Shown here piece by piece: positions 1 through 10,400 of a stretch of DNA of 64,000 bases. The stretch comes from Polyangium spumosum (GTDB lineage Bacteria > Myxococcota_A > Polyangia > Polyangiales > Polyangiaceae). Where the stretch lies: assembly GCF_009649845.1 (NCBI RefSeq), contig NZ_WJIE01000011.1, positions 219,543 to 283,542 of the forward strand, written 5' to 3'. The notes under the pieces are model-generated. The model searched no databases. It was not told the origin of the DNA and worked only from the letters and a program-made list of their open reading frames with translations. Each line of letters begins with the position of its first letter. Position 1 is the first letter of the stretch. A program made the translations under genes and the position numbers.

Positions 1-18
1 TCCTCCTCGAGGTACCTC

Positions 19-1254
19 GTGCAAGGCAGTGAGTCTCCCGGAAGGCGGCGCCCGATCATCGTCCAGAAGTACGGCGGCTCCTCGGTGGCCGACGTCGAGA
101 AGCTCGGGCGCGTGGCCGATCGTGTCGTCGCCGCGAAGCGCGCGGGCAACGACGTCGTCGTCGTCGTGAGCGCGATGGGCAAGACGACCGACGGGCTGCT
201 CTCGCTCGCGCGTCAGGTCGCGGGCCAGGCCGGGGGCGCCGCCGATCCGCCGCGGCGTGAGCTCGACATGCTCCTCTCGACCGGCGAGCGCGTCTCGATG
301 GCCCTGCTCTCGATCGCGATCCAGGCGCGCGGCGAGGCGGCGATCTCCTTCACCGGCTCGCAGTCCGGCATCCTCACGAACGACCGGCACTTCGACGCGC
401 GGATCATCGAGGTCCGGCCGCACCGCATCGAGGACGAGCTCGCGCGCGGGCAGATCGTGATCATCGCGGGCTACCAGGGCATGAGCTACCGGCGCGAGAT
501 CACGACCCTCGGCCGCGGCGGCTCCGACACCACCGCGGTCGCGCTCGCCGCCGCGCTCGAGGCCGAGCGGTGTGAGATCTACAGCGACGTCGACGGCGTG
601 TACTCGGCCGATCCGCGCGTCGTGCCCGACGCCAAGCACCTGCCCGAGCTCGACCACGCCGTGCTGCAGGAGATGGCCGAGTGCGGCGCGAAGGTCGTCT
701 GCGCGCAGGCCGTCGAGTGGGCGCGGCGCGCGAACATCGCGATCTACGCGCGCTCGACGTTCGACGCGGACGACGAAGGCGCGAAGCAGACCGTGGTGCG
801 CAAGTTCGGCCCGCGCGAGGATCTCCGCGCGCGCGCCGTCGTCGGCGAGGGCAACGTCGCGCTCGGGAGCCTGCCCGACGTGGCGAGGCTCGACGAGCTC
901 TTGCGTGTCGCCGGCGAGGCGAAGGTGCCCCTCAAGGATCTCTCGGTGAACGAGCGCGGCGCGAGCTTCGTGATCTCGCTGCTCAACGTCCCCGATTGGC
1001 GCGGCGCCAAGCAGAGGCTCGAGAGCGCGCTGCCGTCGCTCGAGCTCGCCCCGGACGTCGCCGTCGTCAGCGTCGTCGGCGATGGTCTGGCCGCGACGAC
1101 CGAGCCCCTCGCGCGTCTCCTCGCCACGCTCCGCGGCGTCTCCGCGAGCCCGCGCGCGCTCACCGCCACGCCGCTGCGCCTCGGCGCCGTCCTGCCCGCG
1201 AGCGCTCTCGCCGAGGCCCAGCGCGCGCTGCACCGGGCCTTCGTCGAGGGTTGA
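19..1254 (+). CDS. lysC: aspartate kinase
   Basis: Phosphorylates L-aspartate with ATP, the first step to lysine, threonine, methionine and diaminopimelate. The N-terminal amino-acid kinase domain carries KYGGSS (Lys17), the [12 protein letters not shown] loop near residues 163-175 and [12 protein letters not shown] near 188-199. Two ACT-type regulatory segments follow from about residue 270, with VKDLSVNE-like KDLSVNE at the first. At 411 aa it is the usual length for a monofunctional aspartokinase. The GTG at 19 is the first start inside the window, but the frame is open to base 1, so the true start could lie upstream. It ends 9 bp from a convergent gene. Feedback control by lysine or threonine is expected from the ACT region but was not resolved. 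Confidence 0.95.
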   Translation: MQGSESPGRRRPIIVQKYGGSSVADVEKLGRVADRVVAAKRAGNDVVVVVSAMGKTTDGLLSLARQVAGQAGGAADPPRRELDMLLSTGERVSMALLSIAIQARGEAAISFTGSQSGILTNDRHFDARIIEVRPHRIEDELARGQIVIIAGYQGMSYRREITTLGRGGSDTTAVALAAALEAERCEIYSDVDGVYSADPRVVPDAKHLPELDHAVLQEMAECGAKVVCAQAVEWARRANIAIYARSTFDADDEGAKQTVVRKFGPREDLRARAVVGEGNVALGSLPDVARLDELLRVAGEAKVPLKDLSVNERGASFVISLLNVPDWRGAKQRLESALPSLELAPDVAVVSVVGDGLAATTEPLARLLATLRGVSASPRALTATPLRLGAVLPASALAEAQRALHRAFVEG

Positions 1255-1263
1255 GCTTCTGCG

Positions 1264-2802
1264 TCAGTGCCGCCGCGCAGGGCCGAGCGCGACGAGGCCG
1301 AGTCGGCTCGCGATCCAGACGAGCTCGCGCGCGCCGTCCCACGCGATCGACGCCTCCCCGAGGCCCGTGCCGTCCTGCCCGCGTAGCTCCGCGACGCGCG
1401 AGAGATCGCCGTCCTCGCCCACGCGCACGACGTACGACGCCGCGTCTCCCGGCGGCGCCACCAGCGCGTAGAGCGGGTCCTGCTCCTCGTCGCCCGCGAA
1501 ACACGCGTCGATCACGCCGTGCAAATCGATCGACTCGAACGATCGCGCGCCGTCGTTCGACAGGAGCAGGCCGCGCGGCGACACGATCACCACGCGCCGC
1601 CCCGCCGCGGCGACGGCCAGGCCGGGCCTCGGATCCGCCGTGGCGAGCTCGGCGGCCGCGCCTTCGAGCGGCGCTCTCTGCCAGGCTTCGTCGTCGCCGC
1701 GCAGACGCTCGATCGCGGCTCCCTCCGGCCGCGTCGCGAGCACCACGAGCGTCCCGCCGGCCGCCTTGATCGCCCGCACGCCGCCCTCCCGCGCGAGCAC
1801 CGGCGTGCCTTCGTGGCCCGTCATCGACCAGAGCGAGCCCTCGTGCAGGATCCAGATCCGCCCCGGCGTCGCCGCGAGCTCCACGGGGCTCTTGCCCGAT
1901 CGGAACCCTGCGACCGGCGTCGCCGACGCGCATCCGTCGCGGCTCACGAGCAGCCCGCCTCGCGCCGACGCTGCGACCGTCATCTCGTCCGTCGCGACCA
2001 CCGCCGTGCTCGGTGAATCCAGCCCCGTCTGCCGCGCCGCGTGCGCGCCCTCGTCCACCACGAGCACCACGTCGCCCGCGGCGAGCACGCGGCCTCCGCA
2101 CACCGTCACCCCGGTGCACGGCACGGGCGCGCCTGCGCCTTCGAGCACGACGAACCGGCTCGCTGCCCACGGCGGCAATTTTCCGCGCGTGGCCTCGTCG
2201 AGCAGCTCGTCGGCGAGCGCGTCGTCCGCGTCCTCCGTGTCGTTCTCGCTCTCGTCGAGCTCTGGCAGCGCGGACTCGTCGATGTCGTTCTCTACGTTCT
2301 CGCCCGTCCCTTCGGCGCCGCCGTCGTCCTGGGTCGCGTCGAGCTCCAGATCCGCGTCGTCGTCGCCGTGCGTGTCCTGCTCCCGGTCGTCGTCGAGCGC
2401 GCTCTCCTCGTCGTCGAGCGTCACCAGGTCCTCGTCGAGTGACCCGATGTCCACCCCTTCCTCGAGGCCCTCGTCTCCCGCGCCGCCCTCGTCCTCGCCC
2501 TCGACGTCGAGCCCCACGTCGAGATCCTGGGCGTTCGTGTCGTCGAGCGGATCTCCGCCGTCGTCACGCAGATCCGGCAGCTCGTCGTCGAACGTGTCGT
2601 TGCCGTTCTCGTCGTCGCCCGCGTCCGTGTCGAGCGGCGGCAGGTCCATGTCGTCGTCCTCTTCCTCGGTTTTCCGAGGTGCGCGCGCCGGCGCGCCGGA
2701 GGCGTGGACGAGAGTGCGTTCGTCCCTCTTCCTGGGCTCCCCCTCCTCGGACTGCGGATCGCAAGCAACTTCGGCAACCCGATCGTCTTTCCCGTACGAC
2801 AT
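1264..2802 (-). CDS. acidic-linker protein with a propeller-like C-terminal half
   Basis: No family was recognised. The first roughly 210 residues are very rich in Asp and Glu (about residues 45-205) with almost no hydrophobic residues, so they should be disordered and strongly negative. The C-terminal 300 residues are built of short repeated beta units (for example ARGGLLVSRDGC, PRGLLLSNDGARSF), like BNR or WD-type propellers. There is no signal peptide. The ATG at 2802 gives 512 aa; an internal ATG at 2649 (MDLPPLDTD) is a plausible alternative start that would trim a basic N-terminal stretch. It is convergent with lysC and divergent from the DUF4911 gene. The acidic tract could bind cations or basic proteins, but this is inference only. 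Confidence 0.75.
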   Translation of the reverse strand: MSYGKDDRVAEVACDPQSEEGEPRKRDERTLVHASGAPARAPRKTEEEDDDMDLPPLDTDAGDDENGNDTFDDELPDLRDDGGDPLDDTNAQDLDVGLDVEGEDEGGAGDEGLEEGVDIGSLDEDLVTLDDEESALDDDREQDTHGDDDADLELDATQDDGGAEGTGENVENDIDESALPELDESENDTEDADDALADELLDEATRGKLPPWAASRFVVLEGAGAPVPCTGVTVCGGRVLAAGDVVLVVDEGAHAARQTGLDSPSTAVVATDEMTVAASARGGLLVSRDGCASATPVAGFRSGKSPVELAATPGRIWILHEGSLWSMTGHEGTPVLAREGGVRAIKAAGGTLVVLATRPEGAAIERLRGDDEAWQRAPLEGAAAELATADPRPGLAVAAAGRRVVIVSPRGLLLSNDGARSFESIDLHGVIDACFAGDEEQDPLYALVAPPGDAASYVVRVGEDGDLSRVAELRGQDGTGLGEASIAWDGARELVWIASRLGLVALGPARRH

Positions 2803-2948
2803 GGCGGCACGAATCTAGCGCCTTTGCCCCGACGAGCACGGCGGGAGCGACGCTTCCTCGGCTGGAGAGGCCGCCTCCGCGCCTCGTGCGGGGAGGGTGG
2901 TGCCTGCGCTGGATCCCGGCGACGCGCGGTGCTTACCTGTTCCGTCCC

Positions 2949-3314
2949 ATGCCCTCGCCCGACACGGCGCATCCCACCGATCGCGCCTGCACGCCCAGCG
3001 CCTCCCCCGCGCCCGAAGCGCGAAGCCCTGGCCACGGCGGTCCTGCGCGGAGGCGACGCGCGCTCCCGATCCCCGAGGTCTCGGCGGGCATGCTCGTGCG
3101 TCGCGTCGACGTTCGTCCCGCGGATGTCGTTTTTCTCAAGGGCATCCTCGAAGCGAGCGAGGGGCTCGGCACCATCTTCGCCGAGCGAGGCGGCGAGCTC
3201 GTCGTCGCCGCGCCGCCCGATCGCCAGAAGGATCTCGACGAGCTGCTCCGCGATCTCACGCTGGAGATCCACGTCCGCGTCCATGACGACGCCGCCTCGG
3301 GGAGCGATCGATGA
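2949..3314 (+). CDS. DUF4911-like small protein
   Basis: Encodes 121 aa. The first 45 residues are Pro/Ala-rich and probably unstructured. The rest (about 47-112) fits the short DUF4911 pattern: a strand, the stretch FLKGILEASEGLGTIF, a second strand, then an Asp/Glu/Leu helix (DLDELLRDL). The biochemical role of DUF4911 is unknown to me. The stop overlaps the next start by 4 bp (ATGA at 3311), so the two genes are probably translated together. A much longer upstream extension of the same frame is Arg/Pro-rich antisense noise over the neighbouring gene, so the ATG at 2949 was preferred. Confidence 0.7.
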   Translation: MPSPDTAHPTDRACTPSASPAPEARSPGHGGPARRRRALPIPEVSAGMLVRRVDVRPADVVFLKGILEASEGLGTIFAERGGELVVAAPPDRQKDLDELLRDLTLEIHVRVHDDAASGSDR

Positions 3315-4051
3315 ACGAGCCGCGAGAGCCCGGTAGCCAGCGCGCTCGCCTCGATCTCGGCGATCGCACGCCCGCGCCGCCCGGCGCGGCTCCCTGCGGC
3401 GAGGCGTGCACGACCGCCTCGGCCGATGCGGTGCCCGAGCCTCGGATCCTCGCGGCCTGGCGTGAGTGGCTCGGCGCGCTCGCCAACGACGCCGACGCGG
3501 CCCTCGCCGCCGCCGACGTCTACGCCGGCCTCGCGCCCGAGGCTCGTGACGCCTGGCTCGACGCCCTCGCCGAGGACGCGCCGGGTTTGTCCGTTCCCCT
3601 CGTCGCGCTCTACGCTCCGCTGCTCGCCGTCGAGGCCGATCCTGAGCGTCGCGCTCGTATGGAAGCGGAGATCGCCCTCGGCGACGCCTCGGCGTGGCGA
3701 GGCAGGCCCATCCGCGCGCTCTCCGGCATCGCGCCCGGCGGCGTGCGTGTCGTCGCGCTCGTCCAGCCCGTCTACCTCCGCTTCGTGCGTGTCCTCTGGT
3801 GCCGCTACCTGCCCGACGAAGGCTTCTCCTGGGCCCGGCACGACAGCCTCCTCAGCGAAGGCGACGCGCCCCGCAGCGGCGCTGTCGTCGAAGGCGTCTC
3901 GCTCGAGACCACGCCGCTCACGCCCGTCGTCGAGGAGCTCGCGCATGCGATCCTCGCGCATCGCCGTCGCGGCGGCGAGCTGCCCTCTTCGCTGCGCGAG
4001 TTCGCCGACCTCTTCGACGCCGACTTCGAGGCGATCGATGACACGCGTTAG
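3311..4051 (+). CDS. hypothetical protein (DUF4911 partner)
   Basis: Encodes 246 aa with no recognised domain. It is Ala/Asp/Glu-rich and mostly predicted helical, with no signal peptide or membrane segment. A central patch (about residues 140-175, ALVQPVYLRFVRVLWCRYLP) is hydrophobic and aromatic and is probably the folded core. It is translationally coupled on both sides: its ATG overlaps the upstream stop by 4 bp, and its last 14 bases overlap the start of the downstream redoxin-like lipoprotein. The three genes therefore look like one transcription unit. No function is proposed. Confidence 0.75.
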   Translation: MNEPREPGSQRARLDLGDRTPAPPGAAPCGEACTTASADAVPEPRILAAWREWLGALANDADAALAAADVYAGLAPEARDAWLDALAEDAPGLSVPLVALYAPLLAVEADPERRARMEAEIALGDASAWRGRPIRALSGIAPGGVRVVALVQPVYLRFVRVLWCRYLPDEGFSWARHDSLLSEGDAPRSGAVVEGVSLETTPLTPVVEELAHAILAHRRRGGELPSSLREFADLFDADFEAIDDTR

Positions 4052-4604
4052 CCGCGCCCTGCCCCTGCTCCTGCTCCTCGCGGCCCCGAGCGCGTGCTCG
4101 TCCGCGCCTGCGCCCGACGCGCCCACGCGATCCGTCACGCGAGGCCCGCGTATCGCCTTCTCGTACGAGACGATCGACGGCGAGGCCCTCTCCACCAACA
4201 CCGTCGCGGGCCGCTTCACCGTGATCGCGTTCGTCGCCACGTACGACGACTCCTCCCACGCGCAGGCTCGTTTCCTCTCCACGCTCGTGAAGCGGCACGT
4301 CCCGCGTATCAACGCCGGCCTCGTCGTCCTCGAGCCGCCGCACCACAAGCTCCTCGTCGAGTCCTTCGCGCACGTCGTCGATCCGCCGTATCCGGTCGCC
4401 ATGGCCGACGAGGCCACGATCGCGGGCGCTGGGCCTTTTCAGGGCCTCCACCACGTCCCGAGCGTGGTCGTCCTCGATCCCGAGGGACGCGAGGCCTTCC
4501 GCCACCTCGGCCTCGCGTCGGCGGACGCCCTCGGCGCGGCCCTGCGGGCGCTCCAGCAAGGCAAGATGCCCGAGGCCCAGAAGCCTGCGTCGAGCGAGGA
4601 TTAA
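4038..4604 (+). CDS. redoxin-like lipoprotein lacking the CxxC motif
   Basis: Encodes 188 aa with a type II signal peptide (hydrophobic run followed by a Cys at residue 20, then Ser-Ser). The rest has the TlpA/AhpC-type thioredoxin layout: a strand reading TVIAFVATYDDSSHAQ near residue 60, a helix, and VPSVVVLDPEGREAFRHLG with the cis-Pro strand and beta-hairpin. Where redox-active members carry Cys-x-x-Cys this protein has Asp-Asp-Ser-Ser, and no Cys remains after the lipobox. It is probably a structural or binding variant rather than an oxidoreductase. The start overlaps the upstream gene. The stop shares a TTAA with the convergent gene's stop. Confidence 0.75.
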   Translation: MTRVSRALPLLLLLAAPSACSSAPAPDAPTRSVTRGPRIAFSYETIDGEALSTNTVAGRFTVIAFVATYDDSSHAQARFLSTLVKRHVPRINAGLVVLEPPHHKLLVESFAHVVDPPYPVAMADEATIAGAGPFQGLHHVPSVVVLDPEGREAFRHLGLASADALGAALRALQQGKMPEAQKPASSED

Positions 4605-5416
4605 GCCTCGGCGGCGATCAGCTTCGCCAGCGGATCCAGGTGCTCGCTCAGCGCCACGACGAACCCCTCCGCGCCGAAGAGAGCGCGTGCCGCGCGACCG
4701 AGCGCGCTCTCCCCCGAGCCCACGAGCGCGCGCTGCACCTTGCGCATCACGGCCACCGGCACGCGTACGCTCGCGGCCATCACGTCCGCCGGGATCGGCC
4801 CTGCGCTCGTGATCACGTGTACCGCCGCGTCGCCCCAGCCTGCCCGCACCACGCGCTCGCCGCGTGGATGGCTCGGATCCGGCTCCACGTGCACGAACGT
4901 CGCGCCGACGTCCGCGTCGCCCTGCATCACGGCGCGCGCCACCGCCCCGTGCGAGCCGAAGAAGAGGTTGTCGCGGAAGGCTCGATCGAGATCCACGCCG
5001 ATCGAGCGCAGGTGCGCCCGCAGCACGATGTACCCGGCCGCGCTCTGCCGATCGACCCACGCTGCGCGTAACCCCTGCAGATCGGCGAGCTCGCGGATCG
5101 GCGACGTGCTCGGCGCGTAGAGCGCCGTCATGTACGAAGACGCGCCGTTCCGCACGGGCAGCGCGATCGGCAAGACCCGCGCGCGGCTCGTCGCGCGCAT
5201 CGCCACGAGCGGCGGCAGCCAGCCGAGATCGACCTCGCCTGTCTCCAAGGCTTCGAGCAGCGTGTTGTAGTTCCAGCCTCCGAGGCCTTGCACCTCGAGG
5301 CCCGTCGCGGCCGACAGCTCCTCGCAGAACGCGGCGAGCGACGCGCGTGACCCCTCTGGATCCGACGTGAGCACGACGCCCACGCGGAGCGTCGTCTTCT
5401 CTTCTTCCGGAGCCAT
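4601..5416 (-). CDS. PhnD-like phosphate/phosphonate substrate-binding domain protein
   Basis: Encodes 271 aa from ATG 5416; a GTG at 5440 would add eight residues. It matches the periplasmic-binding fold of PhnD-type proteins: LRVGVVLTSD at the N terminus, a GWNYNTLLEALETGEVDLGWLPP stretch giving the ligand cleft, AAWVDRQSAAGYIVLRAHL, and QGDADVGATFVHVE in the second lobe. No signal peptide or lipobox is present, so as written it is cytosolic, which is unusual for a transport receptor. It lies 42 bp downstream of the dehydratase-like gene on the same strand and could be its third operon member. It may sense a small anion or metabolite rather than deliver one to a permease; no permease or ATPase gene is adjacent. 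Confidence 0.8.
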   Translation of the reverse strand: MAPEEEKTTLRVGVVLTSDPEGSRASLAAFCEELSAATGLEVQGLGGWNYNTLLEALETGEVDLGWLPPLVAMRATSRARVLPIALPVRNGASSYMTALYAPSTSPIRELADLQGLRAAWVDRQSAAGYIVLRAHLRSIGVDLDRAFRDNLFFGSHGAVARAVMQGDADVGATFVHVEPDPSHPRGERVVRAGWGDAAVHVITSAGPIPADVMAASVRVPVAVMRKVQRALVGSGESALGRAARALFGAEGFVVALSEHLDPLAKLIAAEA

Positions 5417-5458
5417 GCCCCCACGGTCGCAGGGGGTCACGCGGTGGTCAAGATGGGA

Positions 5459-7381
5459 TCATTCTGCGGCGATCGGCTCGTACGTCGTCGTCCGAATCTC
5501 GGGGTTGTTCTCGAACACGGCCTTGCCCATGAGCTGCTCGAGCAGCGGGCGGAACCGCTCCATCGCCTTGCCGCGCACGATGTCCTTGAGGACGAGCGCG
5601 TCCTCGCGGACCTTCGTGATCGTCTCGGGATCCGTCGCCTTCCGGTAGACCTCGGCGATCGCCCCGGGCGCGGCCACGGCCGCGTCCTTGAGCGCCTCGG
5701 CCGCGTGTTTGGCCTTGTCGATCGCCCGCTCTGCCGCCGACTTCTTGATGAGCGGCGCCACGACGTAGACGAGGTTCGCCGCCGTCCCTGCGACGCGGTG
5801 GGGCGGGTAGTAGAGCGCGCTCTTGTACTTCGGGTTCGCGTCGAGGAACGCGCGCACCTCTTCGATCGTCACGCCCTGCTCCGCGAGCACGCGCTCGAGC
5901 TCCTGCTCGGCCGCGATCCTCGCCTTGAACATGTACATCTGGATTCGCGAATAGAAGTTCGTGGCTCCGTCGCCGCTCGTCTCGACCGCGCAGAAGATCG
6001 TACCGGGGTACTTGCCGGTGATCAGCGACTGCACGCCGTCGGAGACGCCGGACGAGGGCATGCAGCCGAACGGCTTCACGCTCACCGTGATGTGCGCCTT
6101 CGCGCGCACCGTGTTCACGATCAGCTTGCCGACCTCCATGTGACCTTCGCCGCCGCGCAGATCGTTCGAGTAGTAGTCCTCGGCCACCTTCGCGACGAGG
6201 TCCATGTCCGGCAGGTGATAGTCGTGCAGGCCGATCGGCTGCGCGAACGCCTGGAATCCGACCTTCAGCGCCGTCTCCGCGAGCCGCATCGTGGCGATCC
6301 GCTTCGCCACGTCGAACTCACCTTGATGCTCCTTCAGCGCGTACGTCCCGTCGTCCACGCCGCGCAGCTCCATTCGATCCTGCGTGTCGTGACGGACCTC
6401 CCACACGTTGTAGAGCAACCACGCCGTCGTGAGCTGAATGTCGTTCTCGGCGCCCTCGCTCTCGAGGAACTTCTGGAGCTGGTAGTTGCCGTCGCCCTCC
6501 GTCGTCATCGCCCAGAACTCGCCGATGATCGACGCCTTCGCGCGCACCCGGAGCCTGTCGACCTCGATCGCCTCGAAGAGCTTCCTGCACTTGTAGAGCG
6601 CGACGAACACGTTCGTCTGGTCGTGCAGCGCCGTGTAGATGATGCGCTTCGCCTCCTCGAGCGCCTTGTTCGTCGCGCCGGGCACGACCTCGTAGGGCCG
6701 GATGCGGTAGCCGAGCGCGTTCAGCACGTCGCCGCACACGATGCCCTTCACGATCCCCACGAAAAACGCGGGGTTCATGTCGATGCCCACGTCGTCGCCC
6801 GTCGCCTGCGACAAACCGCCCGTCTGCTGGAAGAGCATCACCCGGAAGCCGTCGAAGCCCGCGTCGCGCAGCGCCTTGCGGTACTCCGTCACGTACATGC
6901 CGAAGCGACACGGCCCGCACGCGCCGGCCGTCAGGAACACGTAGTTCTTGACGACCTCCTCGCTCGTCAGACCCTGCTCGTCGCGCAGCTTGATCAGGTA
7001 GTTCACCAGGTTGCCCACGGTGAAGTACGTCGGGTTGCACTGGCCTCGGTTGCCGAACTCCTTGCCGACCTGCAGGCCTTCCTGATCGGGGCAGCCGATG
7101 TTCTTGATCTTGTAGCCGAGTCCGCCGAGCGCGCCTTCCACGAGGAAGTCCTGCGCCGCCGTGAGGCCCGAGATCAGGAGCGTCACGTTCTCGCGCTCGC
7201 TCCGCTTCACCTCGGGGTTGAGCATGTTGTCGACCCACTGCTTGCGCTCGGCCTTGATGCCCAGCCGCTCGCGCTCCGCCTCCTCGAAGGCGCGCAGCTC
7301 GGCTTCGAGCGCTTCGTCGATCTTCGGCTGCTTCTCGCTGCCCATGATCGGCAGCCGCGTCTTCTGGACCGCAGTTTCCAT
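5459..7381 (-). CDS. 2-hydroxyacyl-CoA dehydratase-like (HgdB/DUF2229-related) protein
   Basis: Encodes 640 aa. Family members bind Fe-S clusters and receive a low-potential electron from an ATP-driven activase. Conserved Cys positions are visible in IGCPDQEG (about residue 95), RGQCNPTYFT, TAGACGPCRFGMY (about 155), CRKLFEA and VKPFGCMPSSG (about 440). The ATG at 7381 was preferred because a GGAGG lies five bases upstream; a GTG precedes it directly. It sits 25 bp downstream of the activase gene, so the two are co-transcribed. The C-terminal 100 residues are Ala/Lys-rich and helical. The substrate cannot be told from sequence; a reductase or double-cubane-cluster role is as possible as a true dehydratase. 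Confidence 0.85.
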   Translation of the reverse strand: METAVQKTRLPIMGSEKQPKIDEALEAELRAFEEAERERLGIKAERKQWVDNMLNPEVKRSERENVTLLISGLTAAQDFLVEGALGGLGYKIKNIGCPDQEGLQVGKEFGNRGQCNPTYFTVGNLVNYLIKLRDEQGLTSEEVVKNYVFLTAGACGPCRFGMYVTEYRKALRDAGFDGFRVMLFQQTGGLSQATGDDVGIDMNPAFFVGIVKGIVCGDVLNALGYRIRPYEVVPGATNKALEEAKRIIYTALHDQTNVFVALYKCRKLFEAIEVDRLRVRAKASIIGEFWAMTTEGDGNYQLQKFLESEGAENDIQLTTAWLLYNVWEVRHDTQDRMELRGVDDGTYALKEHQGEFDVAKRIATMRLAETALKVGFQAFAQPIGLHDYHLPDMDLVAKVAEDYYSNDLRGGEGHMEVGKLIVNTVRAKAHITVSVKPFGCMPSSGVSDGVQSLITGKYPGTIFCAVETSGDGATNFYSRIQMYMFKARIAAEQELERVLAEQGVTIEEVRAFLDANPKYKSALYYPPHRVAGTAANLVYVVAPLIKKSAAERAIDKAKHAAEALKDAAVAAPGAIAEVYRKATDPETITKVREDALVLKDIVRGKAMERFRPLLEQLMGKAVFENNPEIRTTTYEPIAAE

Positions 7382-7406
7382 CACTTCCTCCCTGACTCCT
7401 TCGACG

Positions 7407-10400
7407 TCAAACCGACACGACGCTGCCGTCGGCGCGCTTCTTCTTGAGCTGAACGAGGCCCTTCGGCGGCTCGGGCGGCGCAGGCGGCGGCGCCTCGTAG
7501 GCCCGCACCTTCGCCGAGAGCTCCATGATCTGCCGCTCGAGCTCCGGGTCCGCGCCCTTGCGCTCGGCGACCTGCTTTTGTTTGAGCTGCAAGAGCTCGA
7601 GCCGCTTCCTGTCGATGTTGTGCGACAGCTCTGCCTTCTTCTTCGCGAGGTCCTCCAGGGACTCCTGGTAGAGCTTCAGGCTGTGCGCGTACGTCTTCAC
7701 GCGGATCTTGATCGAGCCGCCCGGCTTGTTCGCGTCGATGTCGTGCAGCGCCGCGTAGGGCGTCGCGCTCGCCGACACGATGCCGTCCACGATGCCGTAC
7801 GTCGGCGCGTCGTGGCCGCACTTGAAGCTCGATAGATCGAGCAACACGACGTTCGGGTGCCGCGCGGCGAACTTCACGGCCCACACCTTCTGGGCGCTGT
7901 TCGCCGAGTAGTTCTCCGGCCACACGTCGTTGATGTCGAGCGGGTGCTGCCCGCGCGCGTACTCCTCCTTGAAGTAGCGGCGCAGGTACTCGTCGTCGCG
8001 CGGGATCGAGCGCACGCTGAGGATCGGATAACCGAGCACCTGGAACTCCTCCGGGATGCCGTGGTTCAGCCCCGGATCCGAGTGGTACGGCCTCCCGACC
8101 ATCAGGATCGCCACGCGGTTCTCCGCCTCGACCGTCTCCAGGATCGCGCGCCCCTTCTCCTGCAGCTCCCGCTCGAACGTCGCGAGCGCCGCCATCGCCT
8201 CGCGATGCGCGTGATCACTCTCGTCCTCCGTGATCCCGAGCCGCGGGCCCCAGCACTCGTACATGCGCCGCGCCGTGAGCAGCGGCTCGGCGAACGTGAG
8301 CGGCGGATCCAGGTACTCGATCCCGCGCGTCGCGAAGAAGTCGACCTCCTTCGTGAACGCCGCCTTCATCACGTCGGGCACGCCCGCGACGATGGGGCAG
8401 CTCGCGTTGTCCATCACGTTCTTCCCGAAGCTCGGCACGTGCGTGAGGATCGGGAAGAAGATGTACTTCAGCGGTTTGTCCGCGGAGTGGTGGTGAAAGA
8501 GCAGGTTGTGGACGTGCGCCTGCGCCACCTTCGACGGGAAACACGGATCGACCGACCCGTACTTGCCGCCCTCGACCCACATCTCCTCGGTCGTCTCGTC
8601 GCTGAAGATCACGTTCTGCTTCGGGATCCCGAGCGCCTCGAAGTAGGCCCGGAAATACGGGCCCGTCGAGTAGAGGTTCAAGACGCGCGGGATGCCGATG
8701 CGCGTCCTGCGCAGCCGCTCCTGCACCTCGTGCCCGCTCCGCCGGAAGGGCCGCGTCGTCTCCACGCGACGCACGCTGAACAGGCCCTTCTTCACGACCG
8801 TGTCCTTGATCGGCGTGCCCTCGGCCGGCATCGGGTTGCCCTTGTGGAAGCTGCGGAACGCGAGCTTCGACTCGTAGTCGACGCAGTTCGGGAACTGCCT
8901 CGCGATCTTCTTCCGGTCGGCCACGAGCGCGAGCATCGCGTCCTCGCTCTCCACGGTGCCCTTCTCGCAGGAGAAGCCCGAGATGTATCGCGCCGTCGAG
9001 CCGTCCGGCCTCTCTGCGTCGATGAACGTCCGCTTGCACTCGTTCGGGCAGAAGTGGCAGACGGTCTCCTCGTCGTTTTTCGTGTGGTACTTGAGCTCGA
9101 TCGCGGCCTCGAGACCGATGAACGTGCTCGTCCCGCGCCGCTTGATCACCCGCAGCGTCTCGAACGCCGCGCCGATCGCGCCCGCCTCGCCCGTGTGCGG
9201 GTGGACGAAGACCTCCGCGTCCGGCACGCGCTCCTTGATGTAGTCGACCTGCGCCTTGACCGCGGCGAGGTTGTACTGCGTGCCGCCCTGCAGGACGAAC
9301 CTGCGCCCGAGCGACGCGAGCCGCGGGATCTGCACGACGTACTGCCAGACGTTTTTCGGCAGCACCTGCGCGAGCCCCGCGAGCAGCTCCTCCTTCGAGA
9401 ACCCTTCCTTCTGGAAGTTCACCCGATCCGTGTCGAGGAAGACCGCGCAGCCGTAGCTGAACTTCGGCGCGAGCTCGGCCTGGAACGCCGTGTCCGCGTA
9501 CTCCGTCACTTTGAGCCCAAACTGATCGGCCATCGCCTGGAGCAACATCCCGTTGCCGGCCGAACACGAGTTCGAGAGGCGGAAGTTCGCGATGTCGCCG
9601 TTCTTCATGAACAGGACCTTGATGTCCTGCCCGCCGATGTCGCAGATGACGTCGACGTCGCCGAAGTACCGCACCGCGCTCATCATGTGCGCCACGGTCT
9701 CGACGATGTTCACGTCCGCGCGCATCGTCTCCTGCAGGACGTCCGCCGCGTAGCCCGTGGCCCCGAAGCCGAGCACCTCGAGCGTCGCGCCTCGTCCGTG
9801 CACGTAGTCGCGTAGCTGCGCGAGCAGCTCCTTCGTGTCCTGGATCGGGTTGCCCTTCGAGAGCTGATACGCCTTGCAGACGATCTCGCCGTCCTCGTCG
9901 ACGAGCACCGCCTTCGACGACGTCGACCCGCCGTCCACGCCGATCACGCCGCGTACGACCTGCCCGGCTTCGAGCTGCATCGGCTTGAACTTCGGGATCG
10001 CGTAGAGGCTGCGGAACTCGTCGATCTCGTCGTTCGTCCGGACGAGCGGCGGCCCCGCGCTCTCGCCGAGCCGCGCCTTGCGCCCGTTCTTCATGTAGTC
10101 GACGAGCCCGTCCGTCCCCGCGTACAGGCCCACCTCGGGCGCCTCGCGCAGCCCGTACACGCACGAGCCGTACGCCGCGTAGTACTGCGCGTTCTCGGGG
10201 ACGAAGATCGTCTCCTCGATCGGCCGATCCTTCGGCCACGCGTAGCCGCGCTCGTCCCAGGTCTCGGGGATCCTCTTGCGCCAGCACTCCTGCAGGAACG
10301 GCAGGTACGTGTTCGGCCCGCCGAGCAGGATCACCCGGTGTTTCAAGGTTGACCCGCGCGTCAGTACGGACAGGTTCTGCAGGACGATCGCGTCCGCCAA

